Positions 56,848-64,000 of a stretch of 64,000 nucleotides of DNA are shown piece after piece. Position 1 is the first letter of the stretch; each line of letters starts with the position of its first letter. Source of the DNA: Tenacibaculum sp. 1_MG-2023 (GTDB lineage: Bacteria > Bacteroidota > Bacteroidia > Flavobacteriales > Flavobacteriaceae); the NCBI RefSeq assembly GCF_030547425.1, contig NZ_JAUORH010000005.1:110496-174495 (forward strand), written 5' to 3'. The notes under the pieces are model-generated. The model did no database searches. It was not told where the DNA came from and saw only the letters and a list, made by a program, of their open reading frames with translations. The translations under genes and the position numbers were made by a program.

Positions 56848-57845
56848 TTGGAAGATATCATAAAAGTATTAGGCAAGTCAATACGAGATAAAGACGCTGT
56901 ACTTTTTTTACAAACGTATCAAATAAAATACCCCAAAAAAGATACCGCAAGATATGATAGCGAAACAAGAAAATCTGGTCTTCATTTAACAAATGAAATT
57001 CTGGGTATAGAAGTCGTATTGAATATTGAAATAAACAATTCAGATTACCCACCTATTCCAGCCGAAAGGAAGGGCAGTTATGTATTTAGAATAAGTGGTG
57101 TATTTTGTTCAAAACAAAACAGTCAGTTTAAGTTTCCTATACATTTCAACGATTCTTACAAACAATTAGAAACACAGTTAGGGCAACCAACGGGAAAAAG
57201 TAGTGATATAAGCAACCTTTGGTTAAACAATGACGGTTCAGAAAGTTTTTATTCATGGCACAAAGTTATAGACAGCCCGAAAGGTGTTCAGCAATACATT
57301 GAGTACAATACAAATAGCAAACAGGTAGAAACTGTTCAAACAACTATTGTTGAAAACGAAATTCTGTTCATTTTGTTTGATCCTTTAGCTAAGGAAAGTA
57401 TCAACAATTTTATAACATCACCAGAGAGATTAGCAACGCTTGGTTTTGTGTATTGGCCCATAGAAAATCAGCTTTTTAGAGCTAGTTTACAACAAAAGGC
57501 ACTAGCGCAAAAAGCGTTGAACGACGTAAATACATTAGTAGCATTCATCACACAGAGCTTTTTAAACGGGTATATATATGTCGCACATTTTTGCACAGAG
57601 CAAAATTTTATAAAAGAATACATAATTTAAGTGACTATGATATTGTTTACCAACGTGATATTGCCCATGTCTATTTAAACGAAAAAAAACTTTTTAATAA
57701 CTACCAGATAGATAAGGCTCAAGAAGCATTAAAAAATATTCCGATTAACTTAAAAACTATAGAAGCAATAACAAAAATGATAAACAAGCGATTTATAGAG
57801 TTTAAAACACATCAATTTGCTAATAGTAGTCTAACGGCGTACTAA
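56848..57845 (+). pseudogene. Hypothetical gene split by a frameshift at a TA repeat
   Basis: The first frame (56848-57630, TTG start, 260 aa) continues as good protein to QSFLNG and then loses sense after the TATATATAT run at 57571-57579. A second frame covering 57591-57845 (84 aa) carries on at once with similar protein quality (RAKFYKRIHNLSDYDIVYQR). Removing one TA joins them into one product of about 330 residues ending in SSLTAY. It is cytoplasmic, without signal or membrane segment; the N-terminal part is strand-rich like the SUKH-type neighbours. The gap to the next gene is 12 bases. A real mutation, a slippage-controlled switch or a sequencing error are all possible. Confidence 0.6.
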
Positions 57846-57857
57846 AATAGAAACCAC

Positions 57858-58559
57858 ATGATTACAATAAGCCTTGTAAAATTAGCAGAAAAACTTCCAA
57901 ACTTCCCAACACTTTCGTTAGTTGAAGAGTACAAATACAACACAAGCCCAAAAGGAAGAAAAGAAATGGAAGACATGTTTCGTGAAATAAAAAACTTGCT
58001 TCCTAACAAAAATGCACAAGATTTTACCTCTAACAATGTTGCTTTTGAAACCCCAGAACCCACGGCAATTTACTACAACCATGATGTTGTTTTTGACACG
58101 TTGGACCTCGACGAAATTTCAGAAAACGCATTGGTTATTAATGGTAATTTAAACGTAAACTCTCTGCTCATTAATGCTGAAATAGACATTAATACCACAT
58201 TAGTCGTGTTAGGAAGTATACGCGCTAAAAATTGTATTTGTTCGGGTAGTGAAATTTATGTAACCAATGACATTCACGTAACTGAAAACTTTATCGCATA
58301 CTACAATCACGGTAGCATCAGCACAAAAAATCTATACACCAATTTACTGCTTACTGATGATTATAGGGGATTTCAAATCCCTAATTATAAAGCACACAAA
58401 AATTGCCATTGGCAGGATAAAAATACACTCCTCTATACAAAGGTGCTACAACCTGAACTAATAGAACATATGATTGATCATGAGGGCAACGTACAACACT
58501 GGTTAAACTTTGAAAAAATATGCAATTATTTAGAGGCTGATAAAGATATTTTAAGATAA
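57858..58559 (+). CDS. Beta-helix-like protein (233 aa), polymer-forming style
   Basis: The middle of this soluble protein has short repeated strands typical of a right-handed beta-helix or bactofilin-like fold (LVINGNLNVNSLLINAEID, LVVLGSIRAKNCICSGSEI, IYVTNDIHVTENF). A helical start and a charged helical end (IEHMIDHEGNVQHW...) flank it. Such proteins occur in polymorphic-toxin immunity arrays, but I cannot name a family with certainty. It follows the frameshifted gene by 12 bases and precedes the small lipoprotein gene by 37 bases. Confidence 0.7.
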   Translation: MITISLVKLAEKLPNFPTLSLVEEYKYNTSPKGRKEMEDMFREIKNLLPNKNAQDFTSNNVAFETPEPTAIYYNHDVVFDTLDLDEISENALVINGNLNVNSLLINAEIDINTTLVVLGSIRAKNCICSGSEIYVTNDIHVTENFIAYYNHGSISTKNLYTNLLLTDDYRGFQIPNYKAHKNCHWQDKNTLLYTKVLQPELIEHMIDHEGNVQHWLNFEKICNYLEADKDILR

Positions 58560-58596
58560 TAGTGATTAGACCCCTTGAAACTAACAACTGTGACAA

Positions 58597-58983
58597 ATGA
58601 CTAGCAACAAAGCAATCGCCATAGCCGTATTTATAGTAACACTCTCTAGTTGCATCTCTAGATTAGAGCAACATGCGCTCTATGAAACGATAGCCAACAT
58701 GCAAAAACCCCCTATTGTAAATTGTACTGTTGGAACAACAAAAACCGACAGCAACGGCTATTTTTATCTTCCAGAAAAGCGTTACAACCAATTTTTGCTT
58801 TCAGAACTATTCACTATGGAAGCCCCTCCTGTTGCATATAACATTCCTATAAAAAAAGAAGGTTATAAAACCACCTATATTTCATTTATCAATACTCGAG
58901 GTGGCGGCGCTAGAAAAGGTGCAATTCGCAATCTAGATACCATCTGTTTAAAGAAAATAAAAAACTACAGAACTAATGAATAA
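58597..58983 (+). CDS. Small lipoprotein (128 aa)
   Basis: The signal ends in lipobox TLSSC (Cys near residue 19). The mature part contains a carboxypeptidase-regulatory-like style (TTKTDSNGYFYLPE, IPIKKEGYKTTYISF), a small beta-sandwich pattern known from SusC pre-domains and envelope proteins. Its 3' end overlaps the next gene by 8 bases, so the two are translationally linked. Function unknown. Confidence 0.65.
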   Translation: MTSNKAIAIAVFIVTLSSCISRLEQHALYETIANMQKPPIVNCTVGTTKTDSNGYFYLPEKRYNQFLLSELFTMEAPPVAYNIPIKKEGYKTTYISFINTRGGGARKGAIRNLDTICLKKIKNYRTNE

Positions 58984-59464
58984 AGCATCTCTAGAAAACT
59001 GGCTTTCATCCTTAAACCTTAAATACAGTAATGAATATTGGGGCATGACACTCACCATGAGCACGGTAAACATAGAACATTGGCTTTACAGCCGTAACCA
59101 ATTAAAACCTGAAGATTTAAAACTTACATTAAGCATGTACATTACAGGGTCTTGGGTAGCACAACTAGAACGAAAAGACCAACTTTTTTTAGTGCAATGG
59201 CGCGAGAGTGGATTAACGGTAGAATCACAACAGCTTAAATATCGCAGACTAATACCGTGGCCAAAACTAACATCTTATACAAAATTTCCGCTTATGATAC
59301 CTGCTTTAGAAACAGCTCTTGATGTGAAATTTATACGCCATATTGATATAAGCACAGTAGGAATAAACCCAAAACAGTATTTAAAAAAGAAATCTAAAAT
59401 GCAGCAATGGTTAAAGCCCTGTGCAAATACTTTTGGTGAACATATGAGTTATGAGTACGACTAA
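58976..59464 (+). CDS. Hypothetical immunity-like protein (162 aa)
   Basis: A soluble protein rich in Leu, Lys and Trp (WLYSRNQLKPED, WVAQLERKDQLFLVQW, IPWPKLTSYTKF). It has the compact size and the Trp-rich strands seen in many toxin-immunity proteins, but no recognised family motif. It overlaps both neighbours (8 bases upstream, 14 bases downstream), so it belongs to one operon with 58597-60352. Confidence 0.6.
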   Translation: MNKASLENWLSSLNLKYSNEYWGMTLTMSTVNIEHWLYSRNQLKPEDLKLTLSMYITGSWVAQLERKDQLFLVQWRESGLTVESQQLKYRRLIPWPKLTSYTKFPLMIPALETALDVKFIRHIDISTVGINPKQYLKKKSKMQQWLKPCANTFGEHMSYEYD

Positions 59465-59873
59465 CGCACAAAATGAAATAAAGGAATTATTGCACGCACT
59501 TCCTGAAAAACACAGAAGCGCATTGATTCCAGCGACACAAAAAGAGTTAGAAGCTTTCAAATATCGTGCAATTGCTTTAGGAGTTAATAAAACGATTATT
59601 GACGAATTACTGGATCTATGTACTGTAGCTAATAATTTTAGATATGAAGTCGTTTTAGAATTTCATTCCTGTACTGATGAAAGTATTTTTGAGTGGTGGG
59701 AAGACGGTAAACTTTGGCTTGGGCAAAACGATTGTAACACCTTACGATGGGTACATGGCAAATTCTGTTTAGGTGATGCTTCAAATATAAGTTATACAAA
59801 AAACCATGAATATCCTAGTTTACTAGCGCTTATAAAAGGATGCATAAATGAAATTAACGAATTGAATTATTAA
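59451..59873 (+). CDS. Hypothetical SUKH-like protein (140 aa)
   Basis: The product is acidic and soluble. Motifs such as YEVVLEFHSCTDESIFEWWEDGK and LWLGQNDCNTLRW recall the strand order of the SMI1/KNR4 fold, but the match is weak and by eye. It starts inside the end of the preceding gene and is followed after 5 bases by a clear SMI1/KNR4 gene, so a pair of related immunity-like proteins is likely. Confidence 0.6.
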   Translation: MSTTNAQNEIKELLHALPEKHRSALIPATQKELEAFKYRAIALGVNKTIIDELLDLCTVANNFRYEVVLEFHSCTDESIFEWWEDGKLWLGQNDCNTLRWVHGKFCLGDASNISYTKNHEYPSLLALIKGCINEINELNY

Positions 59874-59878
59874 AAACC

Positions 59879-60352
59879 ATGAAAAAACATCCTGTAACCT
59901 ATCGTAGTCCCAATTACAAACCAAGCAAAGCCGAAGTTCTTGCATTTGAACAAAACTACAAAATACATTTACCAACCGATTATTTCAAGTTTTTACTCAA
60001 CCATAATGGCGGCTCTCCTGAACCATGCTTGTTTACTAAAAACCCAGATTTAGGTATTATTGTAATCAATTGGTTGAATGGTTTATTGAAAGGCAAAAAT
60101 GGACTAGTTTGGAATATTGAAATATTCGACGGTCGCATACCCAAAAGATTCCTTGCTATTGGAGATGACCCTGGTGGAAACCAAATTTGCTTGGATGTTT
60201 CATTAAATAATACGAATGGGGCTGTTTACTTTTGGAAACACGAAGAAGAATACCTATTTACCAATGAAGAAGCGGTTTTAGAAAACATGTATTTTCTTGC
60301 CAATTCATTCGAAAGTCTTATCACAAGCTTGGTAACCGATGAAGAACTATAA
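59879..60352 (+). CDS. SMI1/KNR4 (SUKH-1) family protein
   Basis: The 157-residue protein has the SMI1/KNR4 fold markers: LAFEQNYKIHLPTDYFKFLLNHNGGSP at the start (residues about 23-50), AIGDDPGGNQICLDV near 98, YFWKHEEE near 122 and SFESLI near the end. In bacteria these proteins are typical immunity proteins of polymorphic toxins and contact-dependent systems, binding and neutralising a nuclease or deaminase toxin in the cytoplasm. No matching toxin is in the window. It is the last gene of the operon from 58597. A convergent terminator lies 100 bases further on. Confidence 0.85.
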   Translation: MKKHPVTYRSPNYKPSKAEVLAFEQNYKIHLPTDYFKFLLNHNGGSPEPCLFTKNPDLGIIVINWLNGLLKGKNGLVWNIEIFDGRIPKRFLAIGDDPGGNQICLDVSLNNTNGAVYFWKHEEEYLFTNEEAVLENMYFLANSFESLITSLVTDEEL

Positions 60353-60452
60353 AATAAATTTTGATTTATGAGTAAGTTACTTTCAATAGAAAATTCCATT
60401 AAAAAAGGAAATGCACAAGTATATCAAAATGTTATTTTTCAAGCCACAATGT

Positions 60453-60486
60453 AAAAAAACTTATCATCAAATCAGATGGTAAGTTT
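60453..60486 (-). terminator. Hairpin terminator of the frameshifted MBL gene
   Basis: AAACTTATCATC and GATGGTAAGTTT pair (one G-T wobble) around loop AAATCA, overlapping the end of the minus-strand gene. The minus strand continues with a run of seven T. It may also stop plus-strand transcription from the SMI1/KNR4 gene. Confidence 0.75.
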
Positions 60487-61145
60487 ATCTACAAAGGTTT
60501 CAAACTTTTTGTTTTTGTTAACCAAAACAGAACCATGTCCAAAACAGATAATTTGAGGGTGCAACGCTTTTAATTTTTTTAACGAATTGATGTTCACGTC
60601 TTGATTTGTTGTAAACATACTTGGCCGTAAATGCAACCCTGTAAAGGTGGTTAATAAATTCATATTAGTTGCCACATCACCAATAATTAACACACCATCT
60701 TTTTCTCTAAAAAATGAGAGATGACCATCAGCATGTCCTGGGGTTTCAAGTACTCTAAAACTTTCAATGTAATCATTTTCTTTAAGTGTTTTGAGACCTC
60801 TTGCCCCTTACCTGCCCAATGTTTTTGCTGAAATTTTGCAATCATACCTTGACTTGCTGGATAATCTTTTGTTGCTAAGCCAGATTCTGCTCTAGCTACT
60901 TCTTTTTCATGGCAATATAAGGGTACCTTAAATTGACTACAAATTTCGTTACTACAACCCTGATGATCGGCATGAGCATGTGTTAGTGCATGTAAATGTA
61001 TTGGGACATCAGTAACATTTTTGGCTATTTTTTTATAAGAACTTCTTATTCCAGAATCAATTAATACGCCTTCAATAATATAACAATTTATACCATTTCT
61101 AGGCATTAACGGAATGTGGTACACATCTTTTGCTACGGTTTTCAT
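60472..61145 (-). pseudogene. MBL-fold metallohydrolase with a one-base frameshift
   Basis: The 5' frame (61145 to about 60790) encodes the metallo-beta-lactamase start: NCYIIEGVLIDSG and THAHADHQG with the HxHxDH zinc motif near residue 55. After about 60790 the correct protein continues one frame over as LKENDYIESFRVLETPGHADGHLSFF and then GVLIIGDVATNM and FGHGSVL, giving the remaining metal-binding histidine and aspartate. Adding one A in the AAAA run (TTTT at 60789-60792 on the plus strand) restores one frame of about 220 residues. It lies 60 bases after the Crp/Fnr gene on the same strand. It may be inactive, or the base may be an assembly error. Confidence 0.8.
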
Positions 61146-61204
61146 TATGTTATGTTTTTAAGCAAAAGTATGGCAAGTAAGCTATCAGAATAAGTACATT
61201 TGTC

Positions 61205-61780
61205 CTAATTGGTTTCTTGAAAAATGTCTTTTTTGACTCTGGTAAGTGTACGTTGAGTCATGCCTAAATATGATGCTAAGTCATCTAATTTAGTTCGCGA
61301 AATAAGTTTTGGATTGGCTTCAAGTAACTGTATGTATTTTGCCTTTGCTGTTTTGTTATTAAAATGCATGAGATAGTGTTCCTTTTCTAAATATTCTTGC
61401 TCTAGTTGCCCGTTCATTAAAGCTTTCCAAGAAGGAATACGCTCTAATAATTGTTTGAAATTTTTATAAGAAATAAGTTGTAAGTCACAATTCTCTATAG
61501 CTTGAATGTTTTTGTGCGACAGGGTTCTAGTCATAAAGCTCTCATAAGAGGTCATAAATTGATTTTCAAACTTAAAACACGTAATGCTTTCATCGCCTAA
61601 AGAAAATGTTTTAACAGCTCCTTTATTTATAAAAGCAATATAATTACACACCTCTCCTGCTCTTACAAAAAAATCATTCTTTTTAAGTTGTTTTGTTTTA
61701 AAAAAAGACAAGGAGTCCTTTATTTCTTTAGGTGTTAACAAATCACCTTCTGTAAGGTAATTTTCCAACGAATTTCTCAT
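61205..61780 (-). CDS. Crp/Fnr family transcriptional regulator
   Basis: The 191-residue protein has a cyclic-nucleotide-binding-like beta-roll (about 25-115; KNDFFVRAGEVCNYIAFINKG, then TCFKFENQFMTSYES) and a C-terminal helix-turn-helix (TKLDDLASYLGMTQRTLTRVKK, about 160-185). It lacks the arginine/serine pair expected for cAMP binding, as in many Flavobacteria relatives, so the ligand is unknown. It lies divergent to the SUKH-like gene at 61948. The shared palindrome at 61873 lies between the two genes, which makes this protein a candidate for its regulator. Confidence 0.88.
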   Translation of the reverse strand: MRNSLENYLTEGDLLTPKEIKDSLSFFKTKQLKKNDFFVRAGEVCNYIAFINKGAVKTFSLGDESITCFKFENQFMTSYESFMTRTLSHKNIQAIENCDLQLISYKNFKQLLERIPSWKALMNGQLEQEYLEKEHYLMHFNNKTAKAKYIQLLEANPKLISRTKLDDLASYLGMTQRTLTRVKKDIFQETN

Positions 61781-61872
61781 TATTTTCTTGTTGCTTCAGG
61801 GTTGTAAATTAATTCTATTCGAGGAAATATAAGTAATTGGTATTTATACATTGAACTTACAAAAAATAAAAT

Positions 61873-61917
61873 CACTGTTTTTAGGGATATACAGGCTTTA
61901 TTTCATACCTAATTTTG
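61873..61917 (+). promoter_or_regulatory. Shared promoter: CCCT-N6-AGGG palindrome and -7 element, site 3
   Basis: CACTGTTTTTAGGG (61873-61886; left arm changed by one base) is followed exactly 24 bases later by TAATTTTG (61910-61917), a match to TAnnTTTG. AGGGATATACAG is shared with site 1. It precedes the 182-residue gene and lies beside the divergent Crp/Fnr gene. Confidence 0.7.
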
Positions 61918-61947
61918 AACTCAAAAGCTATATGAAATATTATAAAA

Positions 61948-62496
61948 ATGGATTTATACACCCGCATTAAAAAAGGAATTCCTAAAACTATAACCATACC
62001 ACAAGAACTAAAGCTATTATGTGATTGGGTTGATGAAAACGACTACCCGATTAGCGGTCTTTTTGAACTACAAGCTGATGATGGATACAGTATAAAAAGT
62101 TGGTTTGATAATGCCGCTATTTCAGACCGTTTTGGTGTTTTTGGGCTCGGACCAGATGGTTCTATTTATGCCTTTTGGCTAGATGATGATGGCAATCAAA
62201 AAATTGTGCATTTAGGCTCTGAAGGTGATGCATTGTGCATATTAGCAACCTCATTTATTGATTTTTTACGTTTGCTAGCCATTGGCTACGATGAAATAGG
62301 AAACGCTGACATGACAAAAACTGCCTATCAATGGAATGATGCAGATGACGACGAATCTGTGAACCTAGATTTTCAAGATTGGGTGCAAACCTCGTTTAAG
62401 GTTAGCATACCAAAAACAGGCAACGAAATTACAAGCACAAACGACTCACATTTTAAAAACTGGGTTCACAAAAAACAGGATATTTATGACAACTAA
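61948..62496 (+). CDS. SUKH-like immunity-type protein (182 aa)
   Basis: The soluble acidic protein has the SUKH-like pattern: IPQELKLLCDWVDENDYPISG at the start, FGVFGLGPDGSIYAFWLDDD near 65-85, VHLGSEGDALCILATSFIDFLRLLAIGYDEI near 88-118, then an Asp-rich segment and WVQTSF. This type occurs widely in polymorphic toxin immunity arrays. Its stop lies in the next gene (11-base overlap), so it is the first of a short operon with two membrane proteins. The promoter palindrome precedes it. Confidence 0.75.
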   Translation: MDLYTRIKKGIPKTITIPQELKLLCDWVDENDYPISGLFELQADDGYSIKSWFDNAAISDRFGVFGLGPDGSIYAFWLDDDGNQKIVHLGSEGDALCILATSFIDFLRLLAIGYDEIGNADMTKTAYQWNDADDDESVNLDFQDWVQTSFKVSIPKTGNEITSTNDSHFKNWVHKKQDIYDN

Positions 62497-62770
62497 AAAA
62501 ACACCAATTAGCATGTATATTGCTTTTGCCATTCACTGCATCATTGTACTTTCATTTGCTATGGATGGCGACCTCGTACGTAAACAAGTGGCTCTTTTAT
62601 GTACTATTCCGTTAGCTATAAATCTTGTAGGCTTATTGCTTACTATGATTACCAATAAAACTCTACTTGGAGCAAAACTATTTAAATACACTTGCTTTAT
62701 ATTTATTCCTATTGGAGTTATCGGAATTTTAGGTGCCAACAAACTTATTGAATCTGTAAACAAACCATAA
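62486..62770 (+). CDS. Small membrane protein (94 aa)
   Basis: Three hydrophobic helices are visible (about 9-25, 36-55 and 66-84), with short polar ends. It overlaps the SUKH-like gene by 11 bases and is followed with no gap by the next gene (stop TAA at 62768-62770, ATG at 62771), so three genes are translated as a unit. No family was recognised. Confidence 0.65.
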   Translation: MTTKKTPISMYIAFAIHCIIVLSFAMDGDLVRKQVALLCTIPLAINLVGLLLTMITNKTLLGAKLFKYTCFIFIPIGVIGILGANKLIESVNKP

Positions 62771-63166
62771 ATGAAAACGTACAAACTGAATCAAAACACA
62801 AACAAAATAATACCAGGGCTTATTATATTTATTTTATGTTCTATGTATATATCTTTTAAACAAACAGGACACATGAGTCTTTCGCTAATAGCCCCGATTA
62901 TTGTTTTAATATTACGGTACTTTTGGCAAAAAAGCCATAAAGCGCTTATTATAAATACAACCCATTTAGAGTTTAACACTGCGCCATTACAGAGCAAGCG
63001 CCTTATAAAATATAACGAACTACAGGACGCTCATTTTGACCCAAAAAAGAAAAAAATTGTGTTTATAACAAAAGTTTCTAAAAAAATTAAACTTTCACTG
63101 AAAGAATTTCATAAAAACGATAGACAGACTATCGTGAACGAAATTTTCAAAAAAATACCGAAATAA
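62771..63166 (+). CDS. Membrane protein with PH-like cytoplasmic domain (131 aa)
   Basis: Two N-terminal membrane helices (about 13-29 and 38-50) are followed by a strand-rich basic domain (ALIINTTHLEFNTAPLQSKRLIKYNELQD...KIVFITKVSKKIKLSL), the layout of small bacterial PH-like membrane proteins. It follows the previous gene without a gap. Function unknown. Confidence 0.65.
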   Translation: MKTYKLNQNTNKIIPGLIIFILCSMYISFKQTGHMSLSLIAPIIVLILRYFWQKSHKALIINTTHLEFNTAPLQSKRLIKYNELQDAHFDPKKKKIVFITKVSKKIKLSLKEFHKNDRQTIVNEIFKKIPK

Positions 63167-63210
63167 AAAACAATTTTATAATTCATTTAACTAACATACA
63201 TTACACATCT

Positions 63211-63918
63211 ATGAATACTAAAACCATCATACTACTTTTTACAATTATACTCGCTTTTATGTCTTGCAACACAAAAAAGCCTTTAGATTGGGATAATGAC
63301 GTAGTAAATCTTACCAATAAAAACTTAAAAGGTTGGCTACAAAAGGCACCCTTTAATAACGAGTGGGTTATTGATAATAATGATAATAGCTACGTATTTA
63401 CGAATCTTGAACAAGTATTTCCATTTATGGGAAAGTTTAATGATTTTAAAAAAGACACCAGCAAAGAACACGCCAATGTATATGAAGAAGAAACTGTCGT
63501 TTTTAAAGACACGCTTTGGGGAGAATCGTTTATGTATGGAATGCTGTTATACCAGCCAACCGAATTATTTTTAAAAGATTATTATAGCGAACGAGGCAAT
63601 ATTATATTTTCTGGTGTTAATGCCTCTAATGAAGTTTATACAGCTAATTTGTCTGAAACATTTTTATATGAAAAGAACACCAAGTATAAAGCTGCTGTTT
63701 ATTGGGTAAGTTGTGGTTATAAAACCTATCTTTTTGGATTTTACCAACAAGGGAAATTGGTATTTGAATTTGGGTTTCCTTGTAAAAAAGACAATCAACT
63801 AGAAGGTCTTGAAAAATTAAAACAAATTAATACCGCTTTAGGGTTAGACATCAAACAATGGGAAAATGCTACTATTAACGACCTACAAATTAATAGGCAT
63901 CCAAAGAGTTTTAAATAA
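63211..63918 (+). CDS. Hypothetical lipoprotein (235 aa)
   Basis: The signal peptide ends in lipobox AFMSC (Cys near residue 19). The mature part is mixed strand and helix, with aromatic-rich segments (NNEWVIDNNDNSYVF, LWGESFMYGMLLYQ, YWVSCGYKTYLFGFYQQG) and a lysine-rich end. No recognised family. It lies 44 bases after the PH-like gene and may belong to the same operon. Confidence 0.65.
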   Translation: MNTKTIILLFTIILAFMSCNTKKPLDWDNDVVNLTNKNLKGWLQKAPFNNEWVIDNNDNSYVFTNLEQVFPFMGKFNDFKKDTSKEHANVYEEETVVFKDTLWGESFMYGMLLYQPTELFLKDYYSERGNIIFSGVNASNEVYTANLSETFLYEKNTKYKAAVYWVSCGYKTYLFGFYQQGKLVFEFGFPCKKDNQLEGLEKLKQINTALGLDIKQWENATINDLQINRHPKSFK

Positions 63919-63973
63919 ACTTTTTGACTTATTAATTTAAAATCTGTATTTTTTTGCTTTAAAATACTGATAA

Positions 63974-64000
63974 ATGGAACAATTTGAAGGTAAAAACATA
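63974..64000 (+). CDS. Start of a further gene (cut by window end)
   Basis: ATG at 63974 opens a frame (MEQFEGKNI) that runs off the window. It follows the lipoprotein gene on the same strand by 55 bases. Only nine codons are visible, so nothing can be said of its function. Confidence 0.35.

Noticed and set aside
60368..60454. 28-codon open frame after the SMI1/KNR4 gene
   Set aside because: Too short, without motif or clear start signal; at most the beginning of a lost gene.

Overview
The window is AT-rich DNA from a marine Flavobacteriaceae-type Bacteroidetes, most like Tenacibaculum and its relatives. The evidence is a SusC/SusD pair with a hybrid two-component regulator, a PorP/SprF-type protein, a gliding-motility (type IX secretion, type B) C-terminal domain, TAnnTTTG promoter elements and general lack of strong Shine-Dalgarno sequences. 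The assignment rests on gene content only. I saw no rRNA, tRNA or CRISPR array.

Layout. 1-2.7 kb: the 3' part of a quinol-type nitric oxide reductase, an MtfA-like metallopeptidase with a SEC-C tail, and a small hypothetical gene. 2.8-4.1 kb: a 510-bp sequence repeated in tandem (two full copies and one partial). 4.3-14.8 kb: one compact operon, hsdM-hsdS-DUF262/HNH-DUF262-hsdR, i.e. a type I restriction-modification system with two GmrSD-like genes between S and R. It is followed by a 42-bp tandem palindromic repeat and by another copy of the repeat family found upstream. 15.6-27.6 kb (minus strand): a phosphate-ester scavenging locus with a HTCS-type regulator lacking kinase residues, SusC, SusD, a GDPD-like/alkaline phosphatase fusion and a calcineurin-type phosphoesterase.

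27.8-44.7 kb is the most unusual part. A 58-residue GG-leader, cysteine-rich peptide gene lies on the plus strand. On the minus strand is a five-gene set: a 121-aa beta-rich protein, a small secreted protein, a 1227-aa protein, an EEP-family (DNase I-like) nuclease with an intact active site, and a 3581-aa protein with LysM-like modules. The large proteins have no visible signal peptide and no type IX sorting domain. I regard this as the best candidate for an undescribed toxin-like or surface system.

44.9-48.4 kb (minus strand): a type IX cassette of collagen-like adhesin, gliding-CTD protein and PorP/SprF partner. 49-64 kb: a plus-strand run of small, poorly conserved genes resembling polymorphic-toxin immunity and accessory proteins (SMI1/KNR4-SUKH, YwqK/MORN, TPR, lipoproteins), interrupted by a minus-strand Crp/Fnr regulator and a frameshifted MBL hydrolase. 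Three transcription units here share the same promoter layout: a CCCT-N6-AGGG palindrome exactly 24 nt before a TAnnTTTG-like element. They look like one regulon, possibly under the Crp/Fnr protein.
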